From positions 248,001-312,000 of the forward strand of contig NZ_QGTL01000007.1 in NCBI RefSeq assembly GCF_003182135.1: 64,000 bases of DNA. Reading direction: 5' to 3'. The translations under genes were made by a program, and so were the position numbers. How positions within the stretch are numbered: position 1 is the stretch's first letter; each line of letters opens with the position of its first letter. Shown here one piece after another: positions 31,729 to 41,039 of the stretch. This stretch comes from Nocardia neocaledoniensis. Lineage in GTDB: Bacteria > Actinomycetota > Actinomycetes > Mycobacteriales > Mycobacteriaceae. The notes beneath the pieces were generated by a model that was not told the DNA's origin, did no database searches, and worked only from the letters and a program-made list of their open reading frames with translations.

Positions 31729-32340
31729 TCAGCGGACGAACGCGCCGCCGAGGGTCGCCAGGGTGGCGGCCCTCGCCGACTGGTCGGCGGCCGCCTCGTC
31801 GATCGGGTCGCCGGAGGCGAGTAATCGGTAGTACAGCGGCGCGGAGACCGCGGACAGGACGGCCCGTGGCTCGGTGCCGGGTGGCGCTTCGCCCCGCGCG
31901 ACGGCGTCCTCGACACAGGGCGCCCATTCGGTGAGGCGGGTGTCGTAGAAGCGGTGCAGCGCCGTCGCGGTGACCTCGTCGGTGGTCGCCGCCGCGATGA
32001 CGGCGCGGAAGAGCCTCCCCTGCCTGGGATCGGCGAGGGTCTTCGCCACCAGGCGCGCGTTGGCGGTCAAGTCGTCGAGCAGGCTGCCGGTCTCGACCCG
32101 GGGCAGCGACTGTTCGGCCATGTCGACGAGCAGATCGGCCACGAGCCACGCCGGGTTCCGCCACCGGCGGTAGACCGTGGTCTTGCCGACGCCGGCGGTG
32201 GCGGCCACCGTGGCCAGGTCGAGCTGCGCGAAACCGTGCTCGGCGAGCAGATCGCCCGCCACCTGCAGTACCGACTCGCGGACGCGGGCGGTGCGCCCAC
32301 CTGGGCGAACAGAGCCCGGCCAGGCGATGTCGTGGTCCAT
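31729..32340 (-). CDS. TetR family transcriptional regulator
   Basis: 203 residues: HTH near residues 20-65 (ESVLQVAGDLLAEHGFAQLD; TVAATAGVGKTTVYRRW), then a variable helical ligand domain. The start codon ATG is at 32338-32340. The gene is divergent from an aldo/keto reductase gene 82 bp away, so it very likely represses that gene and itself. Confidence 0.9.
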   Translation of the reverse strand: MDHDIAWPGSVRPGGRTARVRESVLQVAGDLLAEHGFAQLDLATVAATAGVGKTTVYRRWRNPAWLVADLLVDMAEQSLPRVETGSLLDDLTANARLVAKTLADPRQGRLFRAVIAAATTDEVTATALHRFYDTRLTEWAPCVEDAVARGEAPPGTEPRAVLSAVSAPLYYRLLASGDPIDEAAADQSARAATLATLGGAFVR

Positions 32341-32422
32341 AATGGAACTCCTGTTTCATTTAGCGCGAATCGGGTGTACTGTCGCTCTTGTTAACGGAAC
32401 TATAGACCCTTTAGGAGTTCTC
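32341..32422. promoter_or_regulatory. Divergent intergenic region of tetR and aldo/keto reductase
   Basis: Both genes use the same ribosome binding site, AGGAGTTC (complement of 32345-32352 for tetR; 32413-32420 for the reductase), so the region is symmetric at its edges. The centre is AT-richer, with GTTAAC (32393-32398) and ACTATAG, a likely promoter and operator zone. The exact operator was not identified. Confidence 0.45.
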
Positions 32423-33466
32423 ATGGAGTACCGGCGACTCGGCGCATCGGGTCTGCACGTCCCCGCGCTCGGTTTCGGCGCGGGCACCTTCGGCGGCCGC
32501 GGCGCCCTGTTCAGTGCCTGGGGCGATACCGACGCGGCACAGGCCAGGCGCCTGGTCGACATCAGTCTGGAGGCGGGCGTCACGCTGTTCGACACGGCGG
32601 ACGTGTACTCCGACGGCGCTTCGGAAGAGGTGCTCGGCGCGGCGATCAAGGGCAGGCGCGAACAGGTTCTGCTGTCGACCAAGTCGGCGCTGCCCACCGG
32701 ACCGGGCCCGCACGAGGCCGGTGCCGGCCGGGCCCGGCTGATCCGCGCGGTCGACGCGTCGCTGCGGCGGCTGGGCACCGACTATCTCGACCTGTTCCAA
32801 TTGCACGCCTTCGACGCGGGCACCCCGCTGGTCGAAACCCTCACGGCGCTGCACGATCTCGTGCGCGCGGGCAAGATCCGCTACCTCGGTGTCTCCAACT
32901 TCGCCGGCTGGGAGCTGATGAAGACGCTGGCCACGGCCGAAGAACTAGGGCTGGAACGGCCGGTCGCCCACCAGGTCTACTACTCGCTCGTGGGGCGCGA
33001 CTACGAGTGGGAACTGATGCCGCTCGGCACCGATCAGGGCGTCGGCGCGGTGGTCTGGAGCCCGCTCGGCTGGGGCAGGCTCACCGGCAAAGTCCGTCGC
33101 GGCCAACCCCTTCCGGCGGGCAGCCGACTGCACGAGACCGCCCAGGCCGGGCCGCCGGTCGACGACGAACGCCTCTACGACATCGTCGACGTGCTCGACC
33201 GGATCGCCGCCGAGACCGGGCGCAGCGTCCCGCAGATCGCCCTCAACTGGCTGCTCACCCGGCCCACCGTCGCGTCCGTGCTGATCGGTGCCCGCAACGA
33301 GGAACAGTTGCGGCAGAACCTCGGAGCCATCGGCTGGCAGCTCGACGCCGAGCATCGCGCCGCCCTCGACGCGGCGAGCGCGACGACCCCGCCGTACCCG
33401 TACTACCCGTACCACCGGCTGCCCGACTTCACCCGCTTGAACCCGCCCGCGGTCCGGGCGGCCTGA
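32423..33466 (+). CDS. Aldo/keto reductase
   Basis: 347 residues from ATG 32423. A TIM-barrel NADPH-dependent oxidoreductase of the AKR family. The catalytic tetrad appears in FDTADVYSDG (D, Y), STKSALP (K) and LFQLHAFD (H), with the nucleotide-binding end VLIGARNEEQLRQNLGAI. Substrate unknown. Controlled, by position, by the divergent TetR regulator. A product 2 bp before the convergent nitrate reductase stop. Confidence 0.93.
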   Translation: MEYRRLGASGLHVPALGFGAGTFGGRGALFSAWGDTDAAQARRLVDISLEAGVTLFDTADVYSDGASEEVLGAAIKGRREQVLLSTKSALPTGPGPHEAGAGRARLIRAVDASLRRLGTDYLDLFQLHAFDAGTPLVETLTALHDLVRAGKIRYLGVSNFAGWELMKTLATAEELGLERPVAHQVYYSLVGRDYEWELMPLGTDQGVGAVVWSPLGWGRLTGKVRRGQPLPAGSRLHETAQAGPPVDDERLYDIVDVLDRIAAETGRSVPQIALNWLLTRPTVASVLIGARNEEQLRQNLGAIGWQLDAEHRAALDAASATTPPYPYYPYHRLPDFTRLNPPAVRAA

Positions 33467-33467
33467 C

Positions 33468-36400
33468 TCAGTACACGTCGCGCACGTACCGCTTCTCGGC
33501 GACGAGCTGCTTCTTGAAGGCCAGGGCGCCGGCCTCGTCCAGCTTCCCGTGGATCTGGGCGATCCGGAGCAGGGTGTCGTCCACGTCCTTCGCCATGCGC
33601 GCCGCGTCGCCGCAGACGTAGAAGTGTGCACCGTCGCGCAGCCAGGCCCACAACTCGGCGCCGTGTTCGATCATCCTGTGCTGCACGTAGATCCGCTCGC
33701 GTTGGTCACGGGAGAAGGCGAGGTCGAGGCGGGTGAGGAAGCCCGAGCGGAACATGTCCTCCAGCTCGGCGCGGTAGTAGAAGTTCTGGGCGGCGTGCTG
33801 GTCGCCGAAGAACAGCCAGTTGCGTCCGGTCGCGCCGACGGCCCGGCGTTCCTGCAGGAAACCACGGAAGGGAGCGATACCCGTGCCTGGGCCGACCATG
33901 ATCATCGGTGTGTTCGGGTCGAGTGGTGGGCGGAAATGCGGCGCGCGCTGCAGGAAGATCGGCACCTCGGTACCCGCCCGGTCGGCCAGGAAGGTCGAGC
34001 ACACGCCGCCGCGGCGGGCGGTGTCGCCGCTCGGCTCGCCGTAGCGGACCACGCCGACGGTCAGCTGCACCTCATCGGGGTCGGTCAGCGGGCTGGAGGA
34101 GATCGAATACTGGCGCGGCTGCAGCTTTTTCAAGGTGCCGAGCCAGTCGACCAGATCGGTGCGCACCGGGAAGTCACGCAGCACGTCGACGACCTGTCGA
34201 TCCCAGAGGTAGCCGGCGAGTTCATTGCGGTTGTCGCGGCGCAGCAGCTTCGCCAGCTGCGGATGGGGATTGCGTTCGGCGATGAAACCGAGCAGATCCT
34301 GGCTGACCTTGGTGATGTCGTAGTGCGTGCGCAGTGCCTCGGCCAGGGGCAGGTCGCGGTCGTCGAGCTCGACCACACGACGGCCGTCCAAGCCGGTCGC
34401 GGCGAGCCATTCCTCGACGAGACCGGGGCAGTTCTCGGGCAGGATGCCGAGCGAGTCGCCCACCTCGTAGCTCGCTTCGAGATCGCGCAGGTCGAAACCG
34501 AAGCGGCGCACCTCTTTCGGCGAGCCCGGAGCGCTCAGGACGTCGTTGCGCACGAGCGTCGCCCGGACCGGGGCTTGCCGGGTGAACGGCATCGGAGTGC
34601 CACGCTGGACGCGGCCGGGCGAGGAGGCGGGGACACGTTGCAGCGTGGTCGCGCCTCCCCGGGCTGTCGCCTGGCTCGGGGAGCCGCTCGGCCACCGTGC
34701 CGCGGGGGCGGTCACACCCCCACGCGCTGACCCCGAGCTCGGTGAGCCGGTCGGCCACGATGTGCGCGCCGCGGGCGCGGCGTGCGGCCCGCCCGGGGCG
34801 GATGACCCCGCGGATCCCGGGCCTGTCGTCAGCGGGGCGGACGACGGGTGGGCCGACGAGGTCCATGCTCCGCCGTTCGGTCCGCCCGCCGTCGGCGAAA
34901 GGTCGTCGCTCGGCGCCGAACCGGTCGGCTGGGTCGGCGCACCGGCGGGCGCTGTCCCCTCACGACCGGGCCCCGGCTCGCACAGCACGGTCAGGACATC
35001 GTCGAGCCACTGGTCGGCGGCATCGGCGAAGTCTGGTTCGCAGTCGACGCGGGGGAGCATGCGCTGCGCGCCGTGCTCGGCGAACAAGCGGTCGAGGGTG
35101 CGGCCGTGGCCGCAGAAGTCGTCATAGGACGAGTCGCCGAGCGCGAAGACCGCGTAGCGGACGGCAGGGAAACGGGTGGCGCTGTCGGCCAGGCGGGTGG
35201 CGAAGTCGGCACCGTTGTCGGGTGGTCCGCCGTCGCCGAAGGTGCTGGTGACGAGGAGGACGTCGCCGGTGAGGGTGGACAGGTCGCAGGAGTCCATGTC
35301 CAGCAGGGACGGGAGAAAGCCGGCGTCGGTCAGCCGGGCGGCGACGGTGGCCGCGAGCTCCTCGGCATTGCCGGTCTGGGAAGCCCACAGAACCGTCACC
35401 GGTGGCGTGGGTGCGGCTGCACCGGTCGCGGGTTCGGCGACGGATCCGGTGGAGCGCGAATACATTCCGGCCAGCAGCCCGTCGACCCACAGGCGGGTCT
35501 GGGCGGACAGCGGTGCGGTGGTGGGCAGTACCGGCTGCCCGGTCACCGGCAGCGATTGCAGTGCGGCGAGATAGCCGCCCAGGTAGATGCGTTCGGATTC
35601 GGCGAGCGTCGGGGAGGCGGGCGCGTCCAGACCGAGGATCCCGGCCAACGGGTGCACTCCCACCGCGACGGGTTGCGCCGGTTCCTGTTCAGGCGTGGGG
35701 GCGGGTCCGACGCGGCGCAGCGCCACCGCGCAGGCCTTGAACTCCGGCTGCAGCGAGGCCGGGTCGACGGCGTCGTTGGTCACGGCATTGATGGTCAGAT
35801 ACTCACCCTGTTCGTCGTTCCAGTGGAAAGGAGCGAAGCAATCGCCGGGCCGCACCCGATCGCTGATCTGCACCGGCAGCACGGCCCGGCCACGGCGGGA
35901 GGCGATCTCGAGCTGATCGCCCTGGCGCAGGTCCAGACGTCGCGCATCCTCGGGGTGCACCTCGACGAACGGCGCGCCGTTGAGCTTGGTCAGCTTGGCG
36001 ACCTTGCCGGTCTTGGTCATGGTGTGCCACTGGTGTTGCAGGCGGCCGGTATTGAGCAGGAACGGATAGTCGTCGTCGGGGAGTTCGGCGGCGGGCAGGT
36101 GCGGGCGGGCGAAGAACACCGCGCGCCTGCTCGGGGTGGCGAACGCCAGGCGCGGCGTCGTGCCGTCGGCGTCGACGTGCAGCGGCTGGTGGACGCCGTC
36201 GTTGAGGTAGCGGATCGGGTTGCGCGGGGTCGCGCTGTCGCGGCAGGGCCACTGCATCGGGCCTTCGCGCAGCCGGTCGTAGCTCATGCCGCTGAGGTCG
36301 TAGCCGGTCGCAGGGTTGGTGAACCGGGTGATCTCGGCGAAAACCTCGGCGCTGGAAGCGAAGTCGAAGCCGGGGAAGCCCATGGCCGTGGCGACCTGGG

Positions 36401-37892
36401 CGATCAGCAGCCAGTCCGGTCGCGCGTCGCCGACCGGATCGACCGACTGCCGCAGCAGGGTGACGTTGCGCTCCGAGTTCACCATCACCGCGTCGGACTC
36501 GGCCCACAGCGTCGCGGGCAGCAGCAGATCGGCGTAGGCGTTGGTGGCCGTCTCGCCGTAGGCGTCCTGCACGACGACGAGTTCGGCTGCCTCCAGGCCC
36601 GCGATCACCGTCTTGCGATTGGCCACGGTGGCAACGGGGTTGGTGCAGATGATCCACGCGGCCTTGATCGCGCCCTCGGCGAGACCACGGAACATCTCGA
36701 TGGTGCCCGGCCCCGACTCGGTGCGCAGGGTGTCGGCCGGCAGACCCCATGCGGTTTCGACGAAGGAGCGGTCGGCGGGGGAGAGGAGGCTGCGCTGACC
36801 GGGCAGGCCGGGGCCCATGTAGCCCATCTCACGGCCGCCCATCGCGTTGGGCTGGCCGGTCAGCGAGAACGGGCCGCTGCCGGGGCGGCAGATCGCGCCC
36901 GTCGCCAGGTGCAGGTTGATCAGCGCGTTGGTGTTCCAGGTGCCGTGCGTGGACTGGTTGAGACCCATCGTCCACAGCGACATCCACTCGCCGGCCTCGG
37001 CGATCATCCGCGCCGCGGTGCGGATGTCGGCCTCGGCCAGCCCGGTGATCCCGGCGACCCGGTCGGGCGGATAGTCGGCGAGGAACGCGGGCATGGCGTC
37101 CCAGCCCTCGGTGTGTTCGGCGATGAAGGCGGGGTCGATCGCGTCCTCGGCGACCAGCAGGTGCAGCAGGCCGTTGAGCAGCGCCAGGTCGGTGCCGGGC
37201 GCGATCTGGAGGAACAGGTCGGCGCGGGCCGCGGTCTCGGTGCGCCGCGGGTCGACCACGATCAGCTTGGCGCCGGCCTTGAGCCGCTCGGCCATCCGCA
37301 GGTGCAGGATCGGGTGGCAATCGGCCATGTTCGCACCGGAGACGAAGAACAGGTCGGCGTGCTCGAAGTCGTCGTAGGAGCCGGGCGGGCCGTCGGCGCC
37401 GAGCGACTGCTTGTAGCCGGTGCCCGCGCTGGCCATGCACAGCCGCGAGTTGGCCTCGATGTGCTTGGTCCGCAGGTAGCCCTTGGCCAGCTTGGTGGCC
37501 AGGTACTGGGCCTCGAGCGACATCTGCCCGGAGACGTAGAGGGCGATCGCGTCGGGACCGTGCTCGTCGAGGATCGCGCGCAACCGCGCGGCGGTCTCGT
37601 GCACGGCTTCGTCGACCGGCAACGGCACGGGCACCTGTCCGCGTTCGGGCCGGTGGTAGGCGGTGTCCATCCGGCCGGGGGCGGCCATCATCTCCGCGTG
37701 GGTGGCGCCCTTGGTGCACAGTCTGCCCGCGTTCGCCGGATGCAGCTTGTCCCCGCTGACCTTCGCGATCAGCCGCGCACCCGACTGATCAGTCTTTGTC
37801 TGGACGGTAATGCCGCACCCGACGCCGCAATACGAGCACTGTGTGCGCACAGTGCCTGAGTCGCGGAAGTCGGCTGTCATGCCACCGATCAT
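33468..37892 (-). CDS. nasC: Fused assimilatory nitrate reductase and flavodoxin/FAD/NADPH reductase
   Basis: 1474 residues. Residues 1-~700 are a molybdopterin oxidoreductase with an N-terminal 4Fe-4S site (C19, C22, C26, C59) and the molybdenum-ligand cysteine C152 in SRLCMASAGTGYKQSLG. A flavodoxin domain follows at ~831-970 (WASQTGNAEELAATVAARL), then a ~120-residue Pro/Ser/Gly/Thr-rich linker, a CysJ-like FAD domain (~1100-1320) and an NADPH domain (VGPGTGIAPFRGFLQE near 1327). The enzyme can therefore take electrons from NADPH by itself and reduce nitrate to nitrite in the cytosol. MIGG at 37892 or ATG 37880 may be the start. The gene symbol is a class name; similar fusions are annotated in Nocardia. 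Confidence 0.9.
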   Translation of the reverse strand: MIGGMTADFRDSGTVRTQCSYCGVGCGITVQTKTDQSGARLIAKVSGDKLHPANAGRLCTKGATHAEMMAAPGRMDTAYHRPERGQVPVPLPVDEAVHETAARLRAILDEHGPDAIALYVSGQMSLEAQYLATKLAKGYLRTKHIEANSRLCMASAGTGYKQSLGADGPPGSYDDFEHADLFFVSGANMADCHPILHLRMAERLKAGAKLIVVDPRRTETAARADLFLQIAPGTDLALLNGLLHLLVAEDAIDPAFIAEHTEGWDAMPAFLADYPPDRVAGITGLAEADIRTAARMIAEAGEWMSLWTMGLNQSTHGTWNTNALINLHLATGAICRPGSGPFSLTGQPNAMGGREMGYMGPGLPGQRSLLSPADRSFVETAWGLPADTLRTESGPGTIEMFRGLAEGAIKAAWIICTNPVATVANRKTVIAGLEAAELVVVQDAYGETATNAYADLLLPATLWAESDAVMVNSERNVTLLRQSVDPVGDARPDWLLIAQVATAMGFPGFDFASSAEVFAEITRFTNPATGYDLSGMSYDRLREGPMQWPCRDSATPRNPIRYLNDGVHQPLHVDADGTTPRLAFATPSRRAVFFARPHLPAAELPDDDYPFLLNTGRLQHQWHTMTKTGKVAKLTKLNGAPFVEVHPEDARRLDLRQGDQLEIASRRGRAVLPVQISDRVRPGDCFAPFHWNDEQGEYLTINAVTNDAVDPASLQPEFKACAVALRRVGPAPTPEQEPAQPVAVGVHPLAGILGLDAPASPTLAESERIYLGGYLAALQSLPVTGQPVLPTTAPLSAQTRLWVDGLLAGMYSRSTGSVAEPATGAAAPTPPVTVLWASQTGNAEELAATVAARLTDAGFLPSLLDMDSCDLSTLTGDVLLVTSTFGDGGPPDNGADFATRLADSATRFPAVRYAVFALGDSSYDDFCGHGRTLDRLFAEHGAQRMLPRVDCEPDFADAADQWLDDVLTVLCEPGPGREGTAPAGAPTQPTGSAPSDDLSPTAGGPNGGAWTSSAHPSSAPLTTGPGSAGSSAPGGPHAAPAARTSWPTGSPSSGSARGGVTAPAARWPSGSPSQATARGGATTLQRVPASSPGRVQRGTPMPFTRQAPVRATLVRNDVLSAPGSPKEVRRFGFDLRDLEASYEVGDSLGILPENCPGLVEEWLAATGLDGRRVVELDDRDLPLAEALRTHYDITKVSQDLLGFIAERNPHPQLAKLLRRDNRNELAGYLWDRQVVDVLRDFPVRTDLVDWLGTLKKLQPRQYSISSSPLTDPDEVQLTVGVVRYGEPSGDTARRGGVCSTFLADRAGTEVPIFLQRAPHFRPPLDPNTPMIMVGPGTGIAPFRGFLQERRAVGATGRNWLFFGDQHAAQNFYYRAELEDMFRSGFLTRLDLAFSRDQRERIYVQHRMIEHGAELWAWLRDGAHFYVCGDAARMAKDVDDTLLRIAQIHGKLDEAGALAFKKQLVAEKRYVRDVY

Positions 37893-38040
37893 CCGTACCC
37901 GGCGTTGCGCTCGATTTACCGAACGTTATGTCCAGGTGACAATCGACCTCACACACCAGAATTTCCGCGGTGAGGTGAGGTGTGGAATATCGGCCCTGAT
38001 CAGGGCGCATTCCGCGCAGGGGAACCTGCGGGCGCCGCTG

Positions 38041-38064
38041 GCGGGGTGACCGTTCTCACCCCGC
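38041..38064 (-). terminator. Hairpin terminator downstream of menG
   Basis: GCGGGGTGA (38041-38049) and its complement (38056-38064), 9-bp stem with a 6-nt loop, 15 bp beyond the menG stop. Confidence 0.6.
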
Positions 38065-38078
38065 TCTCCGCAGCGGAT

Positions 38079-38792
38079 TCAGCCCAGTTTGTAGCCGCGG
38101 TGCAGCGCGACTACACCGCCGGTCAGGTCGCGCCACTGCACGGAGTCCCAGCCCGCGTCGGCGATCCGCCGGGCCAACCTGCGCTGGTTCGGCCACGCGC
38201 GGATCGATTCCGCCAGGTACACGTAGGCGTCGGGGTTGGAGCTCACCGCGCGCGCCACCTTCGGCAGCGCCTTCATGAGGTACTCCATGTAGACGGTGCG
38301 GAAGGGCCCGAACACCGGGGTGGAGAACTCGCACACCACCACGCGGCCGCCCGGCTTGGTGACCCGCAGCATCTCCCGCAGTGCCACGTCGATGTCGGCG
38401 ACATTGCGCAGTCCGAAGGAGATGGTCACCGCGTCGAAGGAGTTGTCGGCGAAGGGCAGGGCCATGGCATCGCCCGCCACCATCGGCAACTGCCGGAACC
38501 GGCCCGCCGAGAGCATGCCCTGGGAGAAGTCGGCGGCCACGCACCAGGCGCCGGATTTGCCGAGTTCGACGGTCGAGACCCCGGTCCCCGCGGCCAGGTC
38601 GAGGACCCGCTCGCCGGGGCGCAGGGCGAGCGCGCGCCGCGTCGCCCACCGCCAGTACCGATCCTGGCCACCGGAGATGACCGTGTTGGTGAGGTCGTAG
38701 CGCTTCGCCACACCGTCGAACATCGACGCGACCTCGTGGGGTTGCTTGTCCAGCGAAGCCCGAATCGGTTCACGCTGCTCTGTTGTCGCCAC
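38079..38792 (-). CDS. menG: Demethylmenaquinone methyltransferase
   Basis: 237 residues, UbiE/MenG family; C-methylates demethylmenaquinone with S-adenosylmethionine as the last ring step of menaquinone synthesis. Seen: ISGGQDRYWRWATRRAL, the SAM-binding motif VLDLAAGTGVSTVELG, FADNSFDAVTISFGLRNV and the C-terminal DLTGGVVALHRGYKLG. GTG start. It is followed upstream by mgtA in the same direction, as in M. tuberculosis. Confidence 0.94.
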   Translation of the reverse strand: MATTEQREPIRASLDKQPHEVASMFDGVAKRYDLTNTVISGGQDRYWRWATRRALALRPGERVLDLAAGTGVSTVELGKSGAWCVAADFSQGMLSAGRFRQLPMVAGDAMALPFADNSFDAVTISFGLRNVADIDVALREMLRVTKPGGRVVVCEFSTPVFGPFRTVYMEYLMKALPKVARAVSSNPDAYVYLAESIRAWPNQRRLARRIADAGWDSVQWRDLTGGVVALHRGYKLG

Positions 38793-38825
38793 GATTCGAG
38801 CTTATCCGTCGGTGGGCGCGGCGCT

Positions 38826-39968
38826 CTAGGCTGAGCGCCGCAACTGGTCGCGCATCCCGGTGACGTCGGCGTAGTGCGTCATGAGCTCGGTGCAGATCGC
38901 GGGCCAGGTGCGGTGCAGCACCGACTTGCGCGCCGCCGCCGCGAACCGTGCCCGCTGGCTGGCATCGCGCAGCGCCGACACCGCGCTCGGCAGCAGCTCG
39001 GCGAACCGATCGACCGGCAGCAGATACCCGTTGCGGCAGTGCGCGATCAGGTCGCGCGGCCCGCCCGCGTCGGGTCCGATCACGGGCACGCCCGAGGACA
39101 GTGCCTCCTGCACGCCCTGGCAGAACGTCTCGTGCTCGCCGGGATGCACCATCACGTCCAGGCTCGCGTAGTGCGTGGCCAGCTCGCCGCCACCCAGCTC
39201 GCCGGTGAAGATCGCGTCGGGCATCAGCCTGCTCAGCCGCGCCCGTTCCGGACCGTCGCCCACCACGACGAGCTGGATCGACGGGTCACCGGCCAGGGTG
39301 GCCAGCCGCTCGACGTGCTTCTCCGGCGCGAGCCTGCCGACGAACCCGACGACCAGCTTGTCGCTCGAACTCAGCCAGCTCGCGCGCAACTCGTCGCTGC
39401 GGGCGGCCGGGTTGAACCGGTCGATGTCGACGCCGCGGCCCCAGCGATGCACGCGCGGGATGCCGTGGTCGGCCAGGTCCTGCGCGGCCGCCGAGGACGG
39501 CGCGAGGGTGCGGGTGGCGCCCTCGTGGATGCGGCGGGTCCAGGCCCACGCCGCCCGCGTGGCCAGCCCGAGCCCGTAACTCTTGGCGAATCCCGCCACG
39601 TCGGTCTGATAGACCGCGATCGAAGGCAGGTCGAGCCGGGTGGCGGCCGCCAGACCGCCGGCGCCGAGCAGGAACGGCGAGGCCAGGTGCACCACATCCG
39701 GATCGAAGGCGGCGATCGCGGCGGTGATGCCCGGCTGAGGCAGCCCCACCGGCAGCGAACTGACCTTGGGCACCATCATCGCCGGCACCCGGTGCACCGG
39801 GAATCTGCCGTGGAAACGCGGGGCCGGTGGCACACCGCGCAGGGTGTCGGGCGCCACGATCATCGCGTCGTGCCCGTGCTGATCCAGGTGATCGAGCACC
39901 CGCAGCACGGAGTTGACGACGCCGTTCATGTTCGGCAGAAAGGACTCCGCCACGATGGCTACGCGCAC
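38826..39968 (-). CDS. mgtA: GDP-mannose-dependent alpha-mannosyltransferase (GT4, MgtA/PimB family)
   Basis: 380 residues of GT-B fold. N-terminal MRVAIVAESFLPNMNGVVNS, then FVGRLAPEKHVERLATLAGD and the catalytic E-x7-E HPGEHETFCQGVQEALSSG near residue 285. In Corynebacteriales this neighbour of menG adds mannose to a glucuronic acid diacylglycerol or to phosphatidylinositol mannosides for lipoglycans of the cell envelope. The exact acceptor cannot be set from sequence. Confidence 0.88.
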   Translation of the reverse strand: MRVAIVAESFLPNMNGVVNSVLRVLDHLDQHGHDAMIVAPDTLRGVPPAPRFHGRFPVHRVPAMMVPKVSSLPVGLPQPGITAAIAAFDPDVVHLASPFLLGAGGLAAATRLDLPSIAVYQTDVAGFAKSYGLGLATRAAWAWTRRIHEGATRTLAPSSAAAQDLADHGIPRVHRWGRGVDIDRFNPAARSDELRASWLSSSDKLVVGFVGRLAPEKHVERLATLAGDPSIQLVVVGDGPERARLSRLMPDAIFTGELGGGELATHYASLDVMVHPGEHETFCQGVQEALSSGVPVIGPDAGGPRDLIAHCRNGYLLPVDRFAELLPSAVSALRDASQRARFAAAARKSVLHRTWPAICTELMTHYADVTGMRDQLRRSA

Positions 39969-40040
39969 GATTCCAGGGTGACCGCCACACCGCGCGACAC
40001 CCCCACACCGACGTGAAGCCGGGACGAACAGCAGGAGAAG

Positions 40041-40481
40041 TTACGCCTCGCGCTGCTTGCGCCGGATCAGCCACAGCACCGGCAGCGCCAGCGCCCACGT
40101 CACCACGATGACCGACGCCGCCGGAATGATCGCCACCTGCGCGTCGCGCCCCGCGACCCGGACCAGATCGGGGTCGCGGGTGCTGTATTCCACGTTGATC
40201 CGCTGACCCGCGGTCAGGTTGGTCGGATAGAGAATGCCGACCTTCGGGTTGTGCGTCACGCCGTCGGGCGTCACGTACATGACGGCCGAGCGCAGCCGTC
40301 CCGCCGAGAGCACCTCACCGGAGGTGACGCCGCGATGCCGCTCGATCTCGTAGTCGTTGCGCCAGGCCGCGAGCACCAGCAACACCATCAGCACGCTGAT
40401 CACGGTGGCGATGCCGAGCACCGACGTGCGCGCCCGTCGCAGGCGCTTGGATCGCCGATCCGACAGGCTCACTTCCGACAC
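40041..40481 (-). CDS. DUF3592-like membrane protein
   Basis: 146 residues from GTG 40479-40481. Two membrane helices (residues ~20-42 and ~117-137) flank a beta-rich extracytoplasmic domain of ~70 residues (GRLRSAVMYVTPDGVTHNP; INVEYSTRDPDLVRVAGRD), the DUF3592 layout. Unknown function. It is divergent from a DUF2505 gene; the two starts are only 25 bp apart, so they share a promoter zone. Confidence 0.8.
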   Translation of the reverse strand: MSEVSLSDRRSKRLRRARTSVLGIATVISVLMVLLVLAAWRNDYEIERHRGVTSGEVLSAGRLRSAVMYVTPDGVTHNPKVGILYPTNLTAGQRINVEYSTRDPDLVRVAGRDAQVAIIPAASVIVVTWALALPVLWLIRRKQREA

Positions 40482-40505
40482 CCGGCACACAGTACCGTTG
40501 CGCGC

Positions 40506-41003
40506 ATGTCCCGAAAATTCAGCTTCACCGTGCCCTACGCCGTCCCGGTCGAAGATCTTCACCGGGCACTCGTCGACGATGCGGTCTGGCAGGAGCGCTT
40601 CGCCGGCGCCGAGACCGCGACCCTCGAACTCTCCCATCCGGACGGGCCGGGTTCGATTCGCCTCCATATGACTGAAAAGCCCGGCCAGGACAAGGTTCCC
40701 GGCCTGGTGCGCAAGGTGCTCAAGAGTGATCTGGTGCTCTCGCGCACCGACAACTGGCAGCCGCTGACCGGTGAGGTCGCCAAGGGCAGCTTCACCGGCC
40801 ACACCGGCGGCATCAACACCGAGATGTCGGGCACCTATGAACTGCGCCCGACCGCCGAGGGCAGCGAGATCGAGGTCGTCGGCACCGTCACCGTGAAGGT
40901 GCCGCTGGTCGGCGGGGCGATCGAGCCGCTGGCCGAGCAACTGCATCAGCGGGTGCTCAACAGCGAGCGCAAGTTCATCGAAGGCTGGTTCGCCAAGCTG
41001 TAG
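40506..41003 (+). CDS. DUF2505 protein
   Basis: 165 residues from ATG 40506, SRPBCC-like fold: RKFSFTVPYAVPVEDLHRA start, a beta-sheet core, and the C-terminal helix ALLEP/AIEPLAEQLHQRVLNSERKF. The family is confined mostly to actinobacteria and probably binds a hydrophobic ligand; role unknown. It is followed by a bidirectional terminator at 41009. Confidence 0.85.
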   Translation: MSRKFSFTVPYAVPVEDLHRALVDDAVWQERFAGAETATLELSHPDGPGSIRLHMTEKPGQDKVPGLVRKVLKSDLVLSRTDNWQPLTGEVAKGSFTGHTGGINTEMSGTYELRPTAEGSEIEVVGTVTVKVPLVGGAIEPLAEQLHQRVLNSERKFIEGWFAKL

Positions 41004-41008
41004 GCGTC

Positions 41009-41039
41009 GACGGTGCCGCCGCGTCCGGGCGGCACCGTC
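41009..41039. terminator. Bidirectional hairpin terminator
   Basis: GACGGTGCCGCC (41009-41020) and its complement (41028-41039), 12-bp stem with 7-nt loop, between the DUF2505 gene and the convergent VOC pseudogene. Confidence 0.8.
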
